DNA of 64,000 bases from Symbiodinium natans (taxonomy: Eukaryota > Sar > Dinophyceae > Suessiales > Symbiodiniaceae). The position numbers and the translations under genes are program-made. Below are positions 12,140-23,344 of this stretch, one piece after another (positions within the stretch are counted from its first letter, which is position 1; each line of letters begins with the position of its first letter). The notes under the pieces are model-generated. The model saw only the letters and a program-made list of their open reading frames with translations, was not told the DNA's origin and did no database searches. Where the stretch lies: assembly GCA_905221605.1 (NCBI GenBank), contig CAJNDS010002803.1:1-64000 (forward strand), in the 5' to 3' direction.

Positions 12140-13035
12140 AGACTCTTGATGAGACTGCCGACAGGTTTGTTAATCTGGCCCTGTGGCCCTAGAACACCAT
12201 GCCGCGCCCGAAATTTCCATTTTCTGATCTGTTCGAGTTCGGCTCGAATCGAGGCCCGCCGGCCAGTCGCTTTCGCCGCCTCGCCATGGGTCGGGGCTAA
12301 TTTCGTCTCGACGGTGCTCCACGCTAGTGTTTTGGAGCGATCGGGCTATGCGTGCGGGAGCCGGTTCCAAGACACTGTCGAGGCGACCGTCCAGCGAGGT
12401 GTGCGGGGGGTTTAGGATGGCCGCCGGACGGCTACCACGGGACTCTGCTGACAGAGCTCTTTTTCTGGCCCTATGACCTCAAAACATCATGCCGTGCCCC
12501 AAGTGTCGGCTTGGGCACCCTTACCCCTTTCCTTGGCCCCTCCTCTGCGAAGCGCCGGGTTCGTCATTTGCATTCCCTTGGTGGTACCTTGCGCAGTGTT
12601 GTTGTCCGGCCAGTTTTGTGCCAGAGCGGCGACGGCAGAATCGATGCCAGGGGACCCGCCGATTTCACTGACTTAGAGGACGCCACGTGGGGCTGGCACC
12701 GTAGGAGGGAGGTTTTGTTGTTTGTTTTTTGGTTGTTTTATTTGGTTCGTATGTTATTTTTCTTCATCTGAACTTTGTACAAGTTTTTTGGGAGGTACCA
12801 TTGTTGGGCCGCATCATAGGACGCCAGAGCTTTCAAGGGGCGTAGCTTCCCAACTCCCAACGGCCTACAGACCTTAGCCTTAACTTTTATCAGCCATTGC
12901 TTCCACGTCCACCCGAGTTTGAAAGGGGTGCGGCTTGGCTTGCCATTGTTGGGCCGCATCATAGGACGCCCGAGCTTTCAAGGGGCGTAGCTTCCCAATT
13001 CCCAACGGCCGACAGACCTTGGCCTTAACTTTTAT
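12140..13035. repeat. Local direct repeats without a gene
   Basis: Two diverged halves, about 12140-12420 and 12425-12690, share the block TCTGGCCCTnTGnCC...ATGCCG. A better-conserved ~95-base pair of direct repeats occurs at about 12799-12893 and 12943-13038 (GTTGGGCCGCATCATAGGAC block). No protein family is seen. Confidence 0.65.
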
Positions 13036-13897
13036 CTCAACCCTAGACCAGAACGCAGAAACTTTCATGGTCCAGGAAGGGTTTAGGGCACGCGAAAACA
13101 CGAAAGGAGCAATGGACTGGCTTCGACGTCTGTTTGTCGGTTCAAACAGAGTACCTTTTAGCCTAAAAACCCGACCCTCAAACCTGAAAATAAACCCTGG
13201 ACACTTAGCTCCGTGGTAGGTAATGGGGCCATGTAATCCATGTGGCCCCCTGATTTGATGCCAAGCAGAGAGTGCTTCGCACCCCCATTTTGCCGTCAGG
13301 CAAAAAACCCAAGTTGACAGAAGCGAGATTCGGGCTACATTTGGATCCGGTTCTTAACCGGGGAGCCCGTGAACCTCAAAGCGTTCACTGACAGCAGTCG
13401 TGTAGAGGTATTTACAAACCGTCAAGGAGTAGGGCGAATAAAGCACTTGCAGATCAGACTGCTTGCAGTAGTCAAAGAAGGAAGACTGACGGTACACGCA
13501 GTTCCACGAAAGAAAACACTGCGGATATAGGAACAAAGGATTGTCAGCAAAGCTGTGAAGTTTTTACTTCACCGACTACGCAGACCCTCAGGAAGAGCAG
13601 GTCAAGAAGAACAAGAAGAATTATGGTTGAAATTGAGAAAGTTTTCAGAATAAAAAAGGTATTATTTTGGGCATTGTCAGTATGGCATGCAGTTCAGAGG
13701 CGAAGAAGATCAAGAAGAGAGCAGAGAGCACAGTCTCAGTTTTGGGAAGCATGTTTTGCAGTTTAAGAAGTTTTGCAGCGCATGTCATGTTTGTCCTAGT
13801 AATCGTCTTGGTGTTGCTTGCAGGAAGCAAGTCAAAGAAGAGAAGAGCGGTCTTGAAGGCATTCTTAAATCAAAACGAATTCTTTCTGAACTGAATC
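13036..13897. other. No recognised gene
   Basis: Mixed sequence with a purine-rich stretch (AAGAAGAA types) at 13580-13640 and short open frames only. I see no motif or repeat that assigns a function. Confidence 0.4.
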
Positions 13898-14440
13898 TTA
13901 AGTCTGATCTCTTGCTCTTACTGCTTGACCTTCACGACGCTTCTTTTCTTTTACTGCGTCTGTCAAATCCAAGTCTTCTGGTAGTTGCCATACTGGTCCA
14001 ACCTGCTTCTTGCCACTGTTGGTCGTTCCGCTCTGCTTGCTGCCATCCCCAGCCTTTGCCAGGTTTGTCGGCTTATTTCCTTTGCCCTTCTTGTTGTACT
14101 GGAGCTGTTCTTGTAGGCGTTCTTCGTGAACAAGCTTCTCCACCTTTGGTCTGTTCTTCTTGCCATCGAGTGCCATCGCACTTCCTTCTTGTTGTTCAAC
14201 CAAACAGAGTGCTTCCTGTAAATGTCCACCGTTCCAGGTCTCACGTCCCTTCACGGGCGCATTCTTGAACTCTGGGGCTTCTTTCTTGTCTTCTCGGGCT
14301 GCTCTGTACTGCTGCGTCTATGCCGTTCTCCTTCTGCCACGCCTTCGCTTGCTCCATTCTCTCTTCAACTTCTTTCTCTCGAGCGCCAACGCTTTGTCGA
14401 CTTTCTCCTGGTCAATCTAATCTCAATGTGTCTCGAGAAG
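13898..14440 (-). pseudogene. Lys/Glu-rich coding remnant, unknown product
   Basis: On the minus strand a 118-codon frame (14254 down to 13898) is charged and low in hydrophobic residues, as real coding DNA would be. A compatible coding stretch (VDKALALERE...) continues upstream in another frame to about 14440, so the frame breaks near 14300. This may be an intron or decay. The composition would fit a Gag or nuclear protein, but no motif proves it. Its closeness to the copia element is the only context. Confidence 0.35.
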
Positions 14441-14799
14441 TCCAGTAATTGTTTTAAGAAGTTTCCAGGAAGGCATAGGACCCCTCCTACCGGGCCTGGA
14501 GGCAAAGAGCTCAGCCTAGTGAGCCTAACTAGAAGTAGAGAAGAACAAGTGGTTGTACAGAAGTTTCGAGAAAGGATCATGTACAGTTTTTCGATCCAAG
14601 AACCAAGGGCAGAAGTACAGCCAGGTAAAAGACCAAAAGCAATGGAGACGAAAGTCCCTGGCTACAGAAAGCTTTTGACTTTTACGAGTTTTGAAGAACA
14701 CGAAACCCGCAAGAACTTTCTGAGGCGGGGTGTTCGATTGTCACGTGCATGAGCACCCCAAGTAGGAGCATTAGCAGTCCATGTATAGAACAGTTACAG

Positions 14800-16770
14800 C
14801 AGAGCATGCAAGCATGACTGAGTCATGGAAAGATTGCATGGTGACTTAGAGGCTTAAGCACCGCCCCCCAGTGCGGAGCAGGAAAAGTTAGACCGTAAGT
14901 GTTTTGTTTGTAGAGTGGGAAGATGGCTGTAGAAGCCATGATTTTCAACATGACAAGTGGCAGTGAAAGCTCTTGCTTGGACTTCGTAACGACAAAGGCA
15001 TACTGAATTGCATGGAGCAAGGGAGGGCTGTCAGTGCAGGCATTTTGGTTGGCTGTGACCATTCCTCGAGAAGCTCATTTCTCTGAAGAATGTCCCTTAT
15101 TCCCAGCAGCTGCGTTAGTCTATCAACCCCTTCACAACTGCCCGTAGCTATGACGTAAGGGGCCTGCTGATCAATTACAGTTCCAAGTCATCCTTGTCGC
15201 AAGAGAGAGGTGGCAAGCCGGTGTTTTGCCGTCGGGTCGTATTCGTCTTGGCACCTGAGGCTCACCATCCTTCCCTGTCCAATCTTAATGGTCTTGTTCT
15301 GATTTCGAATATAGTGCTGATATGGAGTTTCAGAAAGCGGGTTCATCGGTTTAGAAGCCCATGTAGGCGCGTCAACAACCTCTTGCAAAAGGTCGATATG
15401 ACCTTCAAAAGGACCAAACTCGATGACTTTAATTTGCAACATTTCCTGCGCAAGCTGTGGTTGCGCAGTGAAATGACAGACAGGCGTAATGGTGTCGTCA
15501 TCTCTCCTGACATGTACTACACCAAGTACGCATAATCCAATCTGCAGACCACTTAGCTACAGCTCAATCGATGGGATATCAGGCATCCTTGCTGGGAGGG
15601 CAATTTGAAGGGATATCTCCTCAGAGCTTCCTGGGGCAGTGAGGGACCACTCCACCCTCCTGGTATTTTTCCGCGTATCCGAGAGGCTAAACTTTGCCGC
15701 TTTCAGCGTAATGCTGTCCGGAATATGTACGTGACAGCTGCGAAGTTCCAAAATGGCTTTCTGGAAGTTGAAGGCATCTGTGTATAATCTCAAATACTTG
15801 CCCGGAAGGCATGAAGGATCCGAAGCTGATTCAGCTTAAAATGGATTTCGAAAGCCTCAGCGCTCTTTTCTTTATTGTCAAGTGGGAAAGGGATGTCGAT
15901 GTATTAGGAAAACCTTTCATGGGCGAGACTCCAAGCCAAACCTGTAACTCAACTTGGCCTGATCTGGCTGCGAGTTTGCTGAGTGCCTGATCATGCAACT
16001 GCGTCAAGTCATGATGGATTGCTTTGAGTTTGAAAGCATCAACATTGGTTGCTATCAACGCAATGTCCTGTCTGTTTGGCATATCGCTCAGAAAGCGTGG
16101 CATGGCTATGTGGAGACTTTGAGTTCGTTGTTTTGCAGGACGATGCGTCCTGCAACCTCAGAGAGGTTGGAGTCGAAACGTCGACACCTGCGTCCGGCAA
16201 TCTTCTTGGTAACGGACTCACATCTGCGCCTGAATCCAAGATCACCACATGTTGCTTTGTGTCCAACTGGACCATTCATTATTGTCGATATCCTGCTCCC
16301 AAGCTTGGCCATGCTTTGTTTGCTTTGTTTGCTTTGTTTCCTTTGTTTCCTTTGTTTCCTGTGTTTCCTGTGTTTCCTGTGTTTCCTTTGTTTCCTTTGT
16401 TTCCTTTGTTTCCTTTGTTTCCTTTGTTTCCTTTGTTTCCTTTGTTTCCTTTGTTTCCTTTGTTTCCTTTGTTTCCTTTGTTTCCTTTGTTTCCTTTGTT
16501 TCCTTTTCCACCTCCTTTTTCGTGCACTGCATCAACTTCCATCGGTGTGGTCCTTGATCTGCATTCGAACTGCTCGCTGTGTTCGAAATTGTCTTTTGCT
16601 TCAACACCGTCTGGTAGTTCCATGTCTTGCTGCTTTGTTCGCGCGAAAGAATTGCCTGTTACACTGACATGTAGTTGGTTCCTTCGGGCATCAGTAAGGT
16701 GGTCCCTCAGTGCCTTTGGCGAACATCGAAGCAATACTCCCATCAACAAATCTCGATCGTAGGTCTTTCC
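14800..16770 (-). mobile_element. Ty1/copia gag-protease portion, inverted and decayed
   Basis: Reading leftward from about 16765, a Gag C-terminal part is visible (DRDLLMGVLLRCSP, then PMEVD and a long GNK-repeat basic tail to 16279). It is followed by an aspartic protease at 16275-16039 with the catalytic D-S-G-A motif (VVILDSGADVSPLP). Further left (16103-15188) are short minus-strand frames with coding-like composition that may be the protease-integrase interval, but I cannot assign them. The integrase-RT half of the same kind of element lies to the right on the opposite strand. Confidence 0.75.
16311..16506. repeat. 9-bp minisatellite encoding the Gag (GNK)n tail
   Basis: About 21 units of TTTGTTTCC. 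On the minus strand the unit reads Gly-Asn-Lys in the Gag frame, so the array expanded without breaking that frame. On the plus strand it opens all three frames (FPL, CFL, FVS repeats), which are not real proteins. Confidence 0.9.
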
Positions 16771-16780
16771 TGAAGCAATT

Positions 16781-17353
16781 TTGGCAGTTGAGCTGACCAA
16801 GCTGCTGTCGTACCTTGGACACAGGAAAATCACCTTACGTGCTGACCCCGAACCGTCATGCGCTGCGCTTGCAAATGCTGTCCAGGCCTTCAGGCACCGT
16901 ATCGGTATGGAAACGCATATCGAACAAACCCCTGTTGGAGAGCGCCAAGGCAACCACGCTGAGGGTGCCATCGAACGCATCCGACAGCTAACAGGGACCA
17001 TGTTGGCTGAGCTTGAGGATCGATTGAAAATCCAAATCAAGACGTTCGACCCGCTGCATCACTGGTGCTGGCGCCACGCCAGCTGGACTCTCCAGCTTTT
17101 TGGTGTCACACAAAACCTAACGCCGTGGGAGAGAGTGCATGCATCCCCATATGGAGGCAAACTTGTCCGTTTCGCAGAGTGCGTCCTGGCACGCGTGAAA
17201 ACTGCCACAAAGGGCAAACCACGGTGGCTTCGGGCCATGTGGCTGGGCAAATCAGATGTTTCTGATTGTCACCTGTTTGCACTTCATCAGGTCGTCTTGT
17301 GGTTGCTAGATCTGTCCGACGCACCACGTGTGAGTATGATCCCAGCCTTGTGA
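16781..17353 (+). pseudogene. Ty1/copia integrase, C-terminal part
   Basis: The frame matches the retroviral integrase core and tail seen in dinoflagellate copia elements: ADPEPSC (third-strand Asp region), GNHAEGAIERIRQL with the catalytic Glu region, then HWCWRHASW and YGGKLVRF...GKPRWLRAMWLGKSD. The N-terminal zinc-binding part and the first catalytic Asp are missing upstream, where the strand polarity flips. A frameshift near 17270 carries the coding into the next frame. Confidence 0.8.
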
Positions 17354-18255
17354 CAGTACTGCAAGACACACCTGACAAGCATGTGTCATTCCTTGCTGGA
17401 GGTGTCGGAGCAAGCCGAAATCAACTTCAACCAAAGCCTGTTACAGGAGAAGGTCCGGGCAGTGGGAGTGAGGTTGCAGCCAGCGACCCACCAACTGAGA
17501 ATGAAGATGTCGTGGACATTCCACACGATATTGCACTTGCCCCTTCTTCTGTGAGATTGCCTGCTGAAGGCATGCCTGCAACACCTGACCAAACCCTAGG
17601 TATTCAGTCAGGCGGTTGCCGGCCTAATCTACAACCTGTGCAGGAACATTCACAACCTTCCAGACTTCCATCACGTGCAGCTGCAGCACCTCCCGAGAGT
17701 GCTTTGGCGATAGGAGATCCCATGCCATCGCCTGCACCGACCCCGAACCCTAGTTTGGGTTTAGGCCTTAACCCAGGTCAACCAACCACCCCGCTTGATG
17801 AACTAGGTGAGCTAGATGGTTTAGACAGTGCCATGGCTGAACTTGAACAGGTTCATGAAAGGGCTGAAATTGGGGAGGATAGTCAGGAGTCCAAGCGTCA
17901 GAGGATCCGTGCAGTGAATGCCCATCACCACAACGACGAGGTTGTTCACCTTGAGGACCTAGAACTTGACTCAGATGCTGATCTCAGCGAGTCAGTTGAG
18001 GATCCACCCGCTTGGAATGCATCCGACAACTTTGAGGATGCAGGAAACATCCCTGAGGAGTTGTGGAGGCCGTCTGGGGCCGGTGAGCCTCAGCTCTCGA
18101 CTGAAGAATTGGAAGCATTCGAGTTAGCCCGACTCGAAGCCATGTGTGTTCTTGAAAGGCTGCCACAGCTGACTTCAGCGCCTCAGCACCAAAATGGTCA
18201 AAACGTGGAGAATAAAACCATCTCCACGCGGAGACGGAAAGGCATTTCTCCGTAG
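17266..18255 (+). pseudogene. Copia polyprotein linker between integrase and RT
   Basis: It opens with TSSGRLVVARSVRRT, the usual end of the integrase region, then a long Pro/Ser/Glu-rich low-complexity stretch ending in an acidic helix-like segment (LSTEELEAFELARLEAM). Such spacers precede RT in copia polyproteins. It ends at a stop at 18253-18255, just after coding has shifted frame near 18190. Confidence 0.7.
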
Positions 18256-19127
18256 GGCCCGTTTTGTAGCCAGAGAGTTCAGGTGGCTCAGTGCCATGGT
18301 CGACAACGAGGTGTTTGCACCTGCCTCGTCTAATGCGCTGCTACGAGTCCTGCCGGCTTGTCGCACGGCAGCCAGAGCATTGGACAGCGCTATCCTTAGA
18401 TGTCGCAGATGCCTACCTCACGGTTCCGCAAGCCGTGGACACCGTAGTATCCATTTGGGTGCGAGGTGAACAAAGGCGCTATAGACTCCTTAGAAACCTT
18501 CCAGGTCAGCGTTCAGGTGCCAAGGACTGGTCTGAAGCATTCCAGTCATACTTGATAGAGAAGCTGGCCATTGAGCCGCTTGCAGAAGCTCCAGCCCTGT
18601 TCTTCATTCCTGGGAGTTCAGATGAGGGCTATGGCGGGGGAGGCGGGGGTCTGTGCCATGTTGATGACCTTTTCGCAGTTGGAGCCGATCCAACAACGCA
18701 AAGGCTTAGCGAATGTGTGAGGGCCAAGTACCGATGCACGATTTCCTTCTTGAAGCAGCCTGGTGATGAGATCAACTTCTTGAAGAGGAAGCACAAGTGG
18801 GCATTGAGTGACGTGCTAGCCATCATGCCCAACCCGAAGCATGTAGAAGGTCTTGCTGTGTTGCTTGGTGTTTGTGCGCAACGTCCTAGGGACAGTCCCT
18901 TGCCCACAGGCGGAACCCTTCCGCTGTGGATACAGCTTGCGCCCCTTGACGATGTCAGGTCAGGGATCTACAGAATGTGCATCGGGGTACTTCTGTATGT
19001 GTCCAGCGATTATCCTGCAGCCCAGTTTGGCGTAAAGACGCTAAGCAGCATGTGTGGGAAGCCAAACGAAGGGGCATGGCGATGCCTCAGGCATCTGGTG
19101 AACTATATGTTCTTGCCTTCGGACTGA
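18194..19127 (+). pseudogene. Ty1/copia reverse transcriptase (RVT_2), frameshifted
   Basis: Two frames together give the RVT_2 order: FLRRARFVAREFRWL and EVFAPASS (18194 frame), then ALSLDVADAYLTVPQ with the first catalytic Asp, HVDDLFAVG as the YxDD-equivalent, and YRMCIGVLLYVSSDYPAAQF (18291 frame). The switch lies near 18365. Frame breaks on both sides show the copy is dead. Confidence 0.85.
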
Positions 19128-19159
19128 GGGTAAAGGCGCTGGCCTAGTCGTCCCGTGAT

Positions 19160-19896
19160 GACACTCACACTTTAGAGGTGTTCGCTGATGCTGATTGGTC
19201 AGGAACCGATCGACAAGAAAGAGCACCAGTGCAGGATGCATTGCCTTTGACGGCATGGTTGTTCACACGTTTTCAAGAAGCCAAAGCTGCGTAAGCCTAA
19301 GCAGTGGTGAAAGTGCATATATTGCATGCGTGAGCGCAACATGCGACGGCATCTTCCTTCGTAGTGCCCTTCAACACATCTTACGCACCAATGTGTCCAT
19401 GCATTTGTTCACAGATTCAAGTGCAGCTCGCGGCATTGTGGGCAGACAGGGATGTGGACGTCTCCGTCACATTTCTGGTCGCCTGTTATGGCTACAGGAC
19501 TTCCTGTTCAAATGGAAGAAAGCATCGCTCCACGCGGTGCCGACCTTGACGAATCCAGCTGACTTGTTTACAAAGTCTTTGTCAGGGGCCCGTATCCGCA
19601 CTTTGAGCCACATCCTTGGGATCCGTGATTCGCATGACGGATTTTCTCTTGTTGGGACGACTGAGTTTTAGGAGCAGCAGCGCCGTGAGCAGGCAAAGAA
19701 GTTTCTTCGTGCTGTGAGGAGCACAGGTCGTGGAAATGCCGAGGCGTTGCAATTGCTTGCGTTGTTGGTCCAGGTCATGGGCAACAAGGCTACGGATGTT
19801 GAAGTGCGAGCAGAGTTTGTGCCTGACTCGCCAGTGTCAACTGACGAGGATTCGAGCCCGTGCTGGAAAGGGTGTGGACCCTCGGGGCGGCACTAA
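19160..19896 (+). pseudogene. Ty1/copia RNase H and 3' tail
   Basis: VFADADWSG (first catalytic Asp) is in one frame and, after a shift near 19215, RSTRKSTSAGC, SLSSGESAY (catalytic Glu), FTDSSAARGIVGRQGCGR (Asp) and HAVPTLTNPADLFTK follow in the frame to 19671. A coding-like extension continues in another frame to 19896. The motif set is diagnostic of copia RNase H. Confidence 0.85.
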
Positions 19897-20157
19897 GGGT
19901 CGTCAGCGACTCGACGAGCACCCCCCTTTCCCCCACTCGGCGGCGCCAGGGCGACAGTGCCTTTCCTCCCCATCTTCAGAGTCCATGATACACTCTTATT
20001 GCAAAAGAAGGTGGCCTTTCGTGGTAAGTTTCCGAGCACACAATGCAGTGATTTGATTTTGGTCACCAATTGGTGAGAGGACAAGGGAGGCTCGGAGGCA
20101 GGCGAGTTTTGTTGCGGCTACAACTGGATGTTATTAAATTTTGGTTTTGTTTTGCAA

Positions 20158-20790
20158 GCGTGGTCGCCCCTGGTGCTTTGTGCTCCCCCTGCATCTGGCG
20201 CACGCTTGTTGGGGTCTGATCCGTTTCGATCCGTTATGGTTACTTTCTCTGGCCAGTCAATGTTCTGAGAGTGGGTCCTCGTGTACTCTCTTGACATGCT
20301 GATTTGTTCATGTGAGTTGCGTGTCGCCCCCGGTGCTGGAGCTGTGTGCTCCCCCTGCATCTGGCGCACGCTTGATCCGTTTCGATCCGCTATGGTTACT
20401 TACTCTGGCCAATCAATGTTCTGAGAGTGGGTCCTCGTGTGCTTTCTTGACGTGCTGATTTGTTCATGTGGGTTGCGTGTCGCCCCGGTGCTGGAGCTGT
20501 GTGCTCCCCCTGCATCTGGCGCACGCTTGTTGAGGTCTGTTCCGTTTCGATCCGCTATGGTTACTTACTCTGGCCCGTCAACGTTATGAGAGTGGGTCCT
20601 CGTATGCTCTTTCGACATGCTGTTTTGTTCATGTGGGTTGCGTGTCACCCCCGGTGCTGGAACCTGCCTCTGGCGCGCTTGTTGGGGTTCGTTCCGTTCT
20701 TGGTCCGTTTTGGTTTCTCCCTCCGGCCCGTTATTGTTGTGAGAGTTTTTTTCCTCCTCGGAGCAGGGGTGAAGGTTTTCGTCGGGGTCA
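20158..20790. repeat. ~160-bp satellite, four imperfect units
   Basis: Units begin near 20158, 20320, 20475 and 20641. They share TGTCGCCCCnGGTGCTGG, GCATCTGGCGCACGCTTG, CCGTTTCGATCCG and GAGAGTGGGTCCTCGT. They sit between the RNase H end and the downstream membrane-type ORF, that is, inside the 3' part of the copia remnant. Open frames here are by-products. Confidence 0.85.
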
Positions 20791-21560
20791 AGCTTGCTTT
20801 GCACTTGGCCTGATGATTCCGTGTGTTGGGCATGCTTGCTACATTGCTTGTTGCGACGATGTGAGGCCCTGGTTGCTACATTGGTCGATCGTCGTTTTGG
20901 GCTGGTTGTGTATGGAGTTTTTGAGCTTGCTTTGCACTTGGCCTGATGATTCCGTGTGTTGGGTATGCTTGCTGCGTTGCTTGTTGCGACGATGTGAGGC
21001 CCTGGTTGCTACATTGGTCGATCGTCGTTTTGGGCCGGTTGTGTGTGGAGTTTTTGAGCTTGCTTTGCACGGCCTGATGATTCCGTGTGTTGGGTATGAT
21101 TGCCACGTTGCCTGTTGCGACGATGTGAGGCCCTGGTTGCTATATTGGTCGATCTGCTTTGCACTTGGCCTGATGATTCCGTGTGTTGGTGTGACGATGT
21201 GAGGCCCTGGTTGCTACATTGGTCGATCGTCGTTTTGGGCGGGTGTGTGTGGGGTTTTGAGCTTGCTTTGCACTTGGCCTGATGATTCCGTGTGTTGGGT
21301 ATGATTGCTGCGTTGCTTGTTGCGACGATGTGAGGCCCTGGTTGCTATATTGGTCGATCTGCTTTGCACTTGGCCTGATGATGATTCCGTGTGTTGGGTA
21401 TGCTTGCTACATTGCTTGTTGTGACGATGTGAGGCCCTGGTTGCTACATTGGTCGATGGTCTTTTTGGGCCGTGTGTGCATGGTGTTTTTGAGTTTGCTT
21501 TGCACGTGGCCTGTTGATTTCGTTTGTTGTCGATGCTTGCTGGCAAATTGCTTGTTGTGA
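20789..21560. repeat. ~100-140-bp second satellite, about seven units
   Basis: Units begin with GCTTTGCACTTGGCCTGATG near 20790, 20930, 21060, 21157, 21263, 21361 and 21497. They carry GACGATGTGAGGCCCTGG and TTGGTCGATC. Unit length alternates because of a facultative ~35-bp block (GTCGTTTTGGGC...). It starts exactly where the first satellite ends. Confidence 0.85.
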
Positions 21561-21881
21561 CGATATTCTTTTCGCTGGGTGTGCGTGCTACATTGGTCGT
21601 GGGCTGAACCCCCGCTGCAGCTGACAGTGCCTTTCTCCATGTGTAACGTTTGCACTGCCTCCTTACATCTGTTTGTGCTTTCGATGCGCTGGTAAACATA
21701 CAATTTGATGAGAAAGTCGCCCTTGTTTGCTCGATTTTCGCTTGCCTTATGTTGCTGGTTGGCGACCCTTGGCTGCACTAGCTAATTCCCCCACTTGAAC
21801 TCTGCGACGGAGGGGGGCGATGACGCTTGCGGAGCCCCCCTGAGAAGTTGAGAGGGACGTGGGAGGCAGGCCGCACCGTAA

Positions 21882-22720
21882 GTGCTGGTCGACACTCACT
21901 CACTCACTCACTCGAGCCCGTGGATCAGCTTTGTCTTTGTCGTCGTCGCAACAGTGTGCATTGCGTTCCTGCTTGGCCGTGCCAGTGCGTCCCTTTTGGA
22001 GTGGTTTAGGTTTGAAGCAACAGAGGCTCAGCAGCCATTGCTAGCCGAAGCACCTGCTCTTGCAGAAAACCTTGATGTGCTTTCTGACGATAGCCATGAA
22101 AGTCTTGGTTTGCAGCATTACTCACCGCGAACTCGTGGTGCAGAGATCCTCGGTCGGTCACGAGTCGCCGCCTGTAACACCGAGTGAATCTGAACTTGAA
22201 TCTGAGCAGCCAGACTCAGCGCCGGCAGGTGACGCCGCAGCTAAAAGATGTTCCAGCTATTCCTGTGACTCCAGCTGGTCAGACAGCTAACGTGCAGCAG
22301 CCTGCATTGCTGCAGGATGATGACATCCTTCGGGTGAGGGAAGATGCTGATGTATGGATTGCCCCAAGAAGTGGAATTCGCTTTCATTTTCTTGGTGAGT
22401 GCGATGGTCTTAGAAGGGCCTGTCAGGCTCGTAGACTGATGTATGGCCAGCTGCAGTTTGAGTTTCCTGGTCAGTATGAGTGCCAGTTGTGGACTCGAGA
22501 GCTTGCACGTCGCCAGGACATTGCACGATTGGCCACCATGTACCACATTCTGCATGTGCATGGCCGACAACTGCCAAATCCCATGCTTCAGATCCTTCCA
22601 GAGCCCGAGCCGCATGATGATACGTCAATGAGCCCAATCACGATGACCCGCGTCTTTTCGTTGCATGTGTGTTTTAATGAAGCAGAATTAGATAGACGCA
22701 ATTTCTTGAAACGCTCATGA
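21882..22720 (+). pseudogene. 3' ORF remnant of copia-type element: membrane segment plus Cys/His motif
   Basis: The first frame (21882-22187) has a hydrophobic span (WISFVFVVVATVCIAFLLG). After two frame changes, the frame to 22720 carries VWIAPRSGIRFHFLGECDGL, a His/Cys motif that I associate with a small ORF after RNase H in dinoflagellate copia elements. It probably belongs to the same element as 16781-19896, pushed 2 kb away by the satellites. The function of this extra product is unknown to me. Confidence 0.5.
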
Positions 22721-23340
22721 TGTCTCTTGTGGATGCAGTCGCTGGCTGGTACCACTGTACCTGAGCTTGTGTGCAAATTTTCTTGAAGTGCAGTGGAGTA
22801 AACTCAAATCTCTAAGAGATTGGCAAATTCTGCATGTGGCCGGTAACCTCTCCTTTGCAGATCGCAGCCGTGTGATGTTGAAAGTTCTTGCAGCTTGCAA
22901 GCAAACTCACTTGGAGCCATGAGCTCACAAGGTGCCCAAAGGTCAAAGGTTAGGAGGTGCCTGTAGGCCTGTACAAAGCTCACCAAAATGGCGGCGGCCC
23001 TGGAGAGCGGTACGTCCGCCCTCGGCAGTAAAGGACAAACCGAGTGTTGCATTGCACTTGCTGAGGCTTGTTGGCTGTTTCGCTCTGGGCATGTGTAGCA
23101 GTAGCTCCCACCGAATCGTTCTGAAAGCCTGCTTTGCGTAGCACGGCAAATCATCCTTTGGCGGGGTGATCACGATTTCGATGTCATGCATGGGGACACT
23201 CAACCATGTATTTTCCTTGCGAAGATTTTATGTGGTGGGATAGTTTGTTTGCCCAGAAGCTTTACAGTCATGTCTCATGTCATGTGCCGACGCAGCTGTG
23301 CTCGTGAGTCTCAAAAGTTTTCAATTTCCGCCAGTCCCAC
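22721..23340. other. No recognised gene
   Basis: Only short open frames occur; the longest is 116 codons on the minus strand (22804-23154). None has recognisable motifs. It may be the retroelement 3' untranslated region. Confidence 0.4.
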
Positions 23341-23344
23341 CATG

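Noticed and set aside
16049-16762. Plus-strand frames with FPL, CFL or FVS repeats
   Set aside because: They are shadows of the 9-bp repeat. The minus strand carries the Gag frame with the GNK repeat and recognisable flanking Gag and protease motifs.
20789-21560. Regularly spaced repeats that might suggest a CRISPR array
   Set aside because: The units are directly abutting with no unique spacers, no cas genes occur, and the context is eukaryotic.
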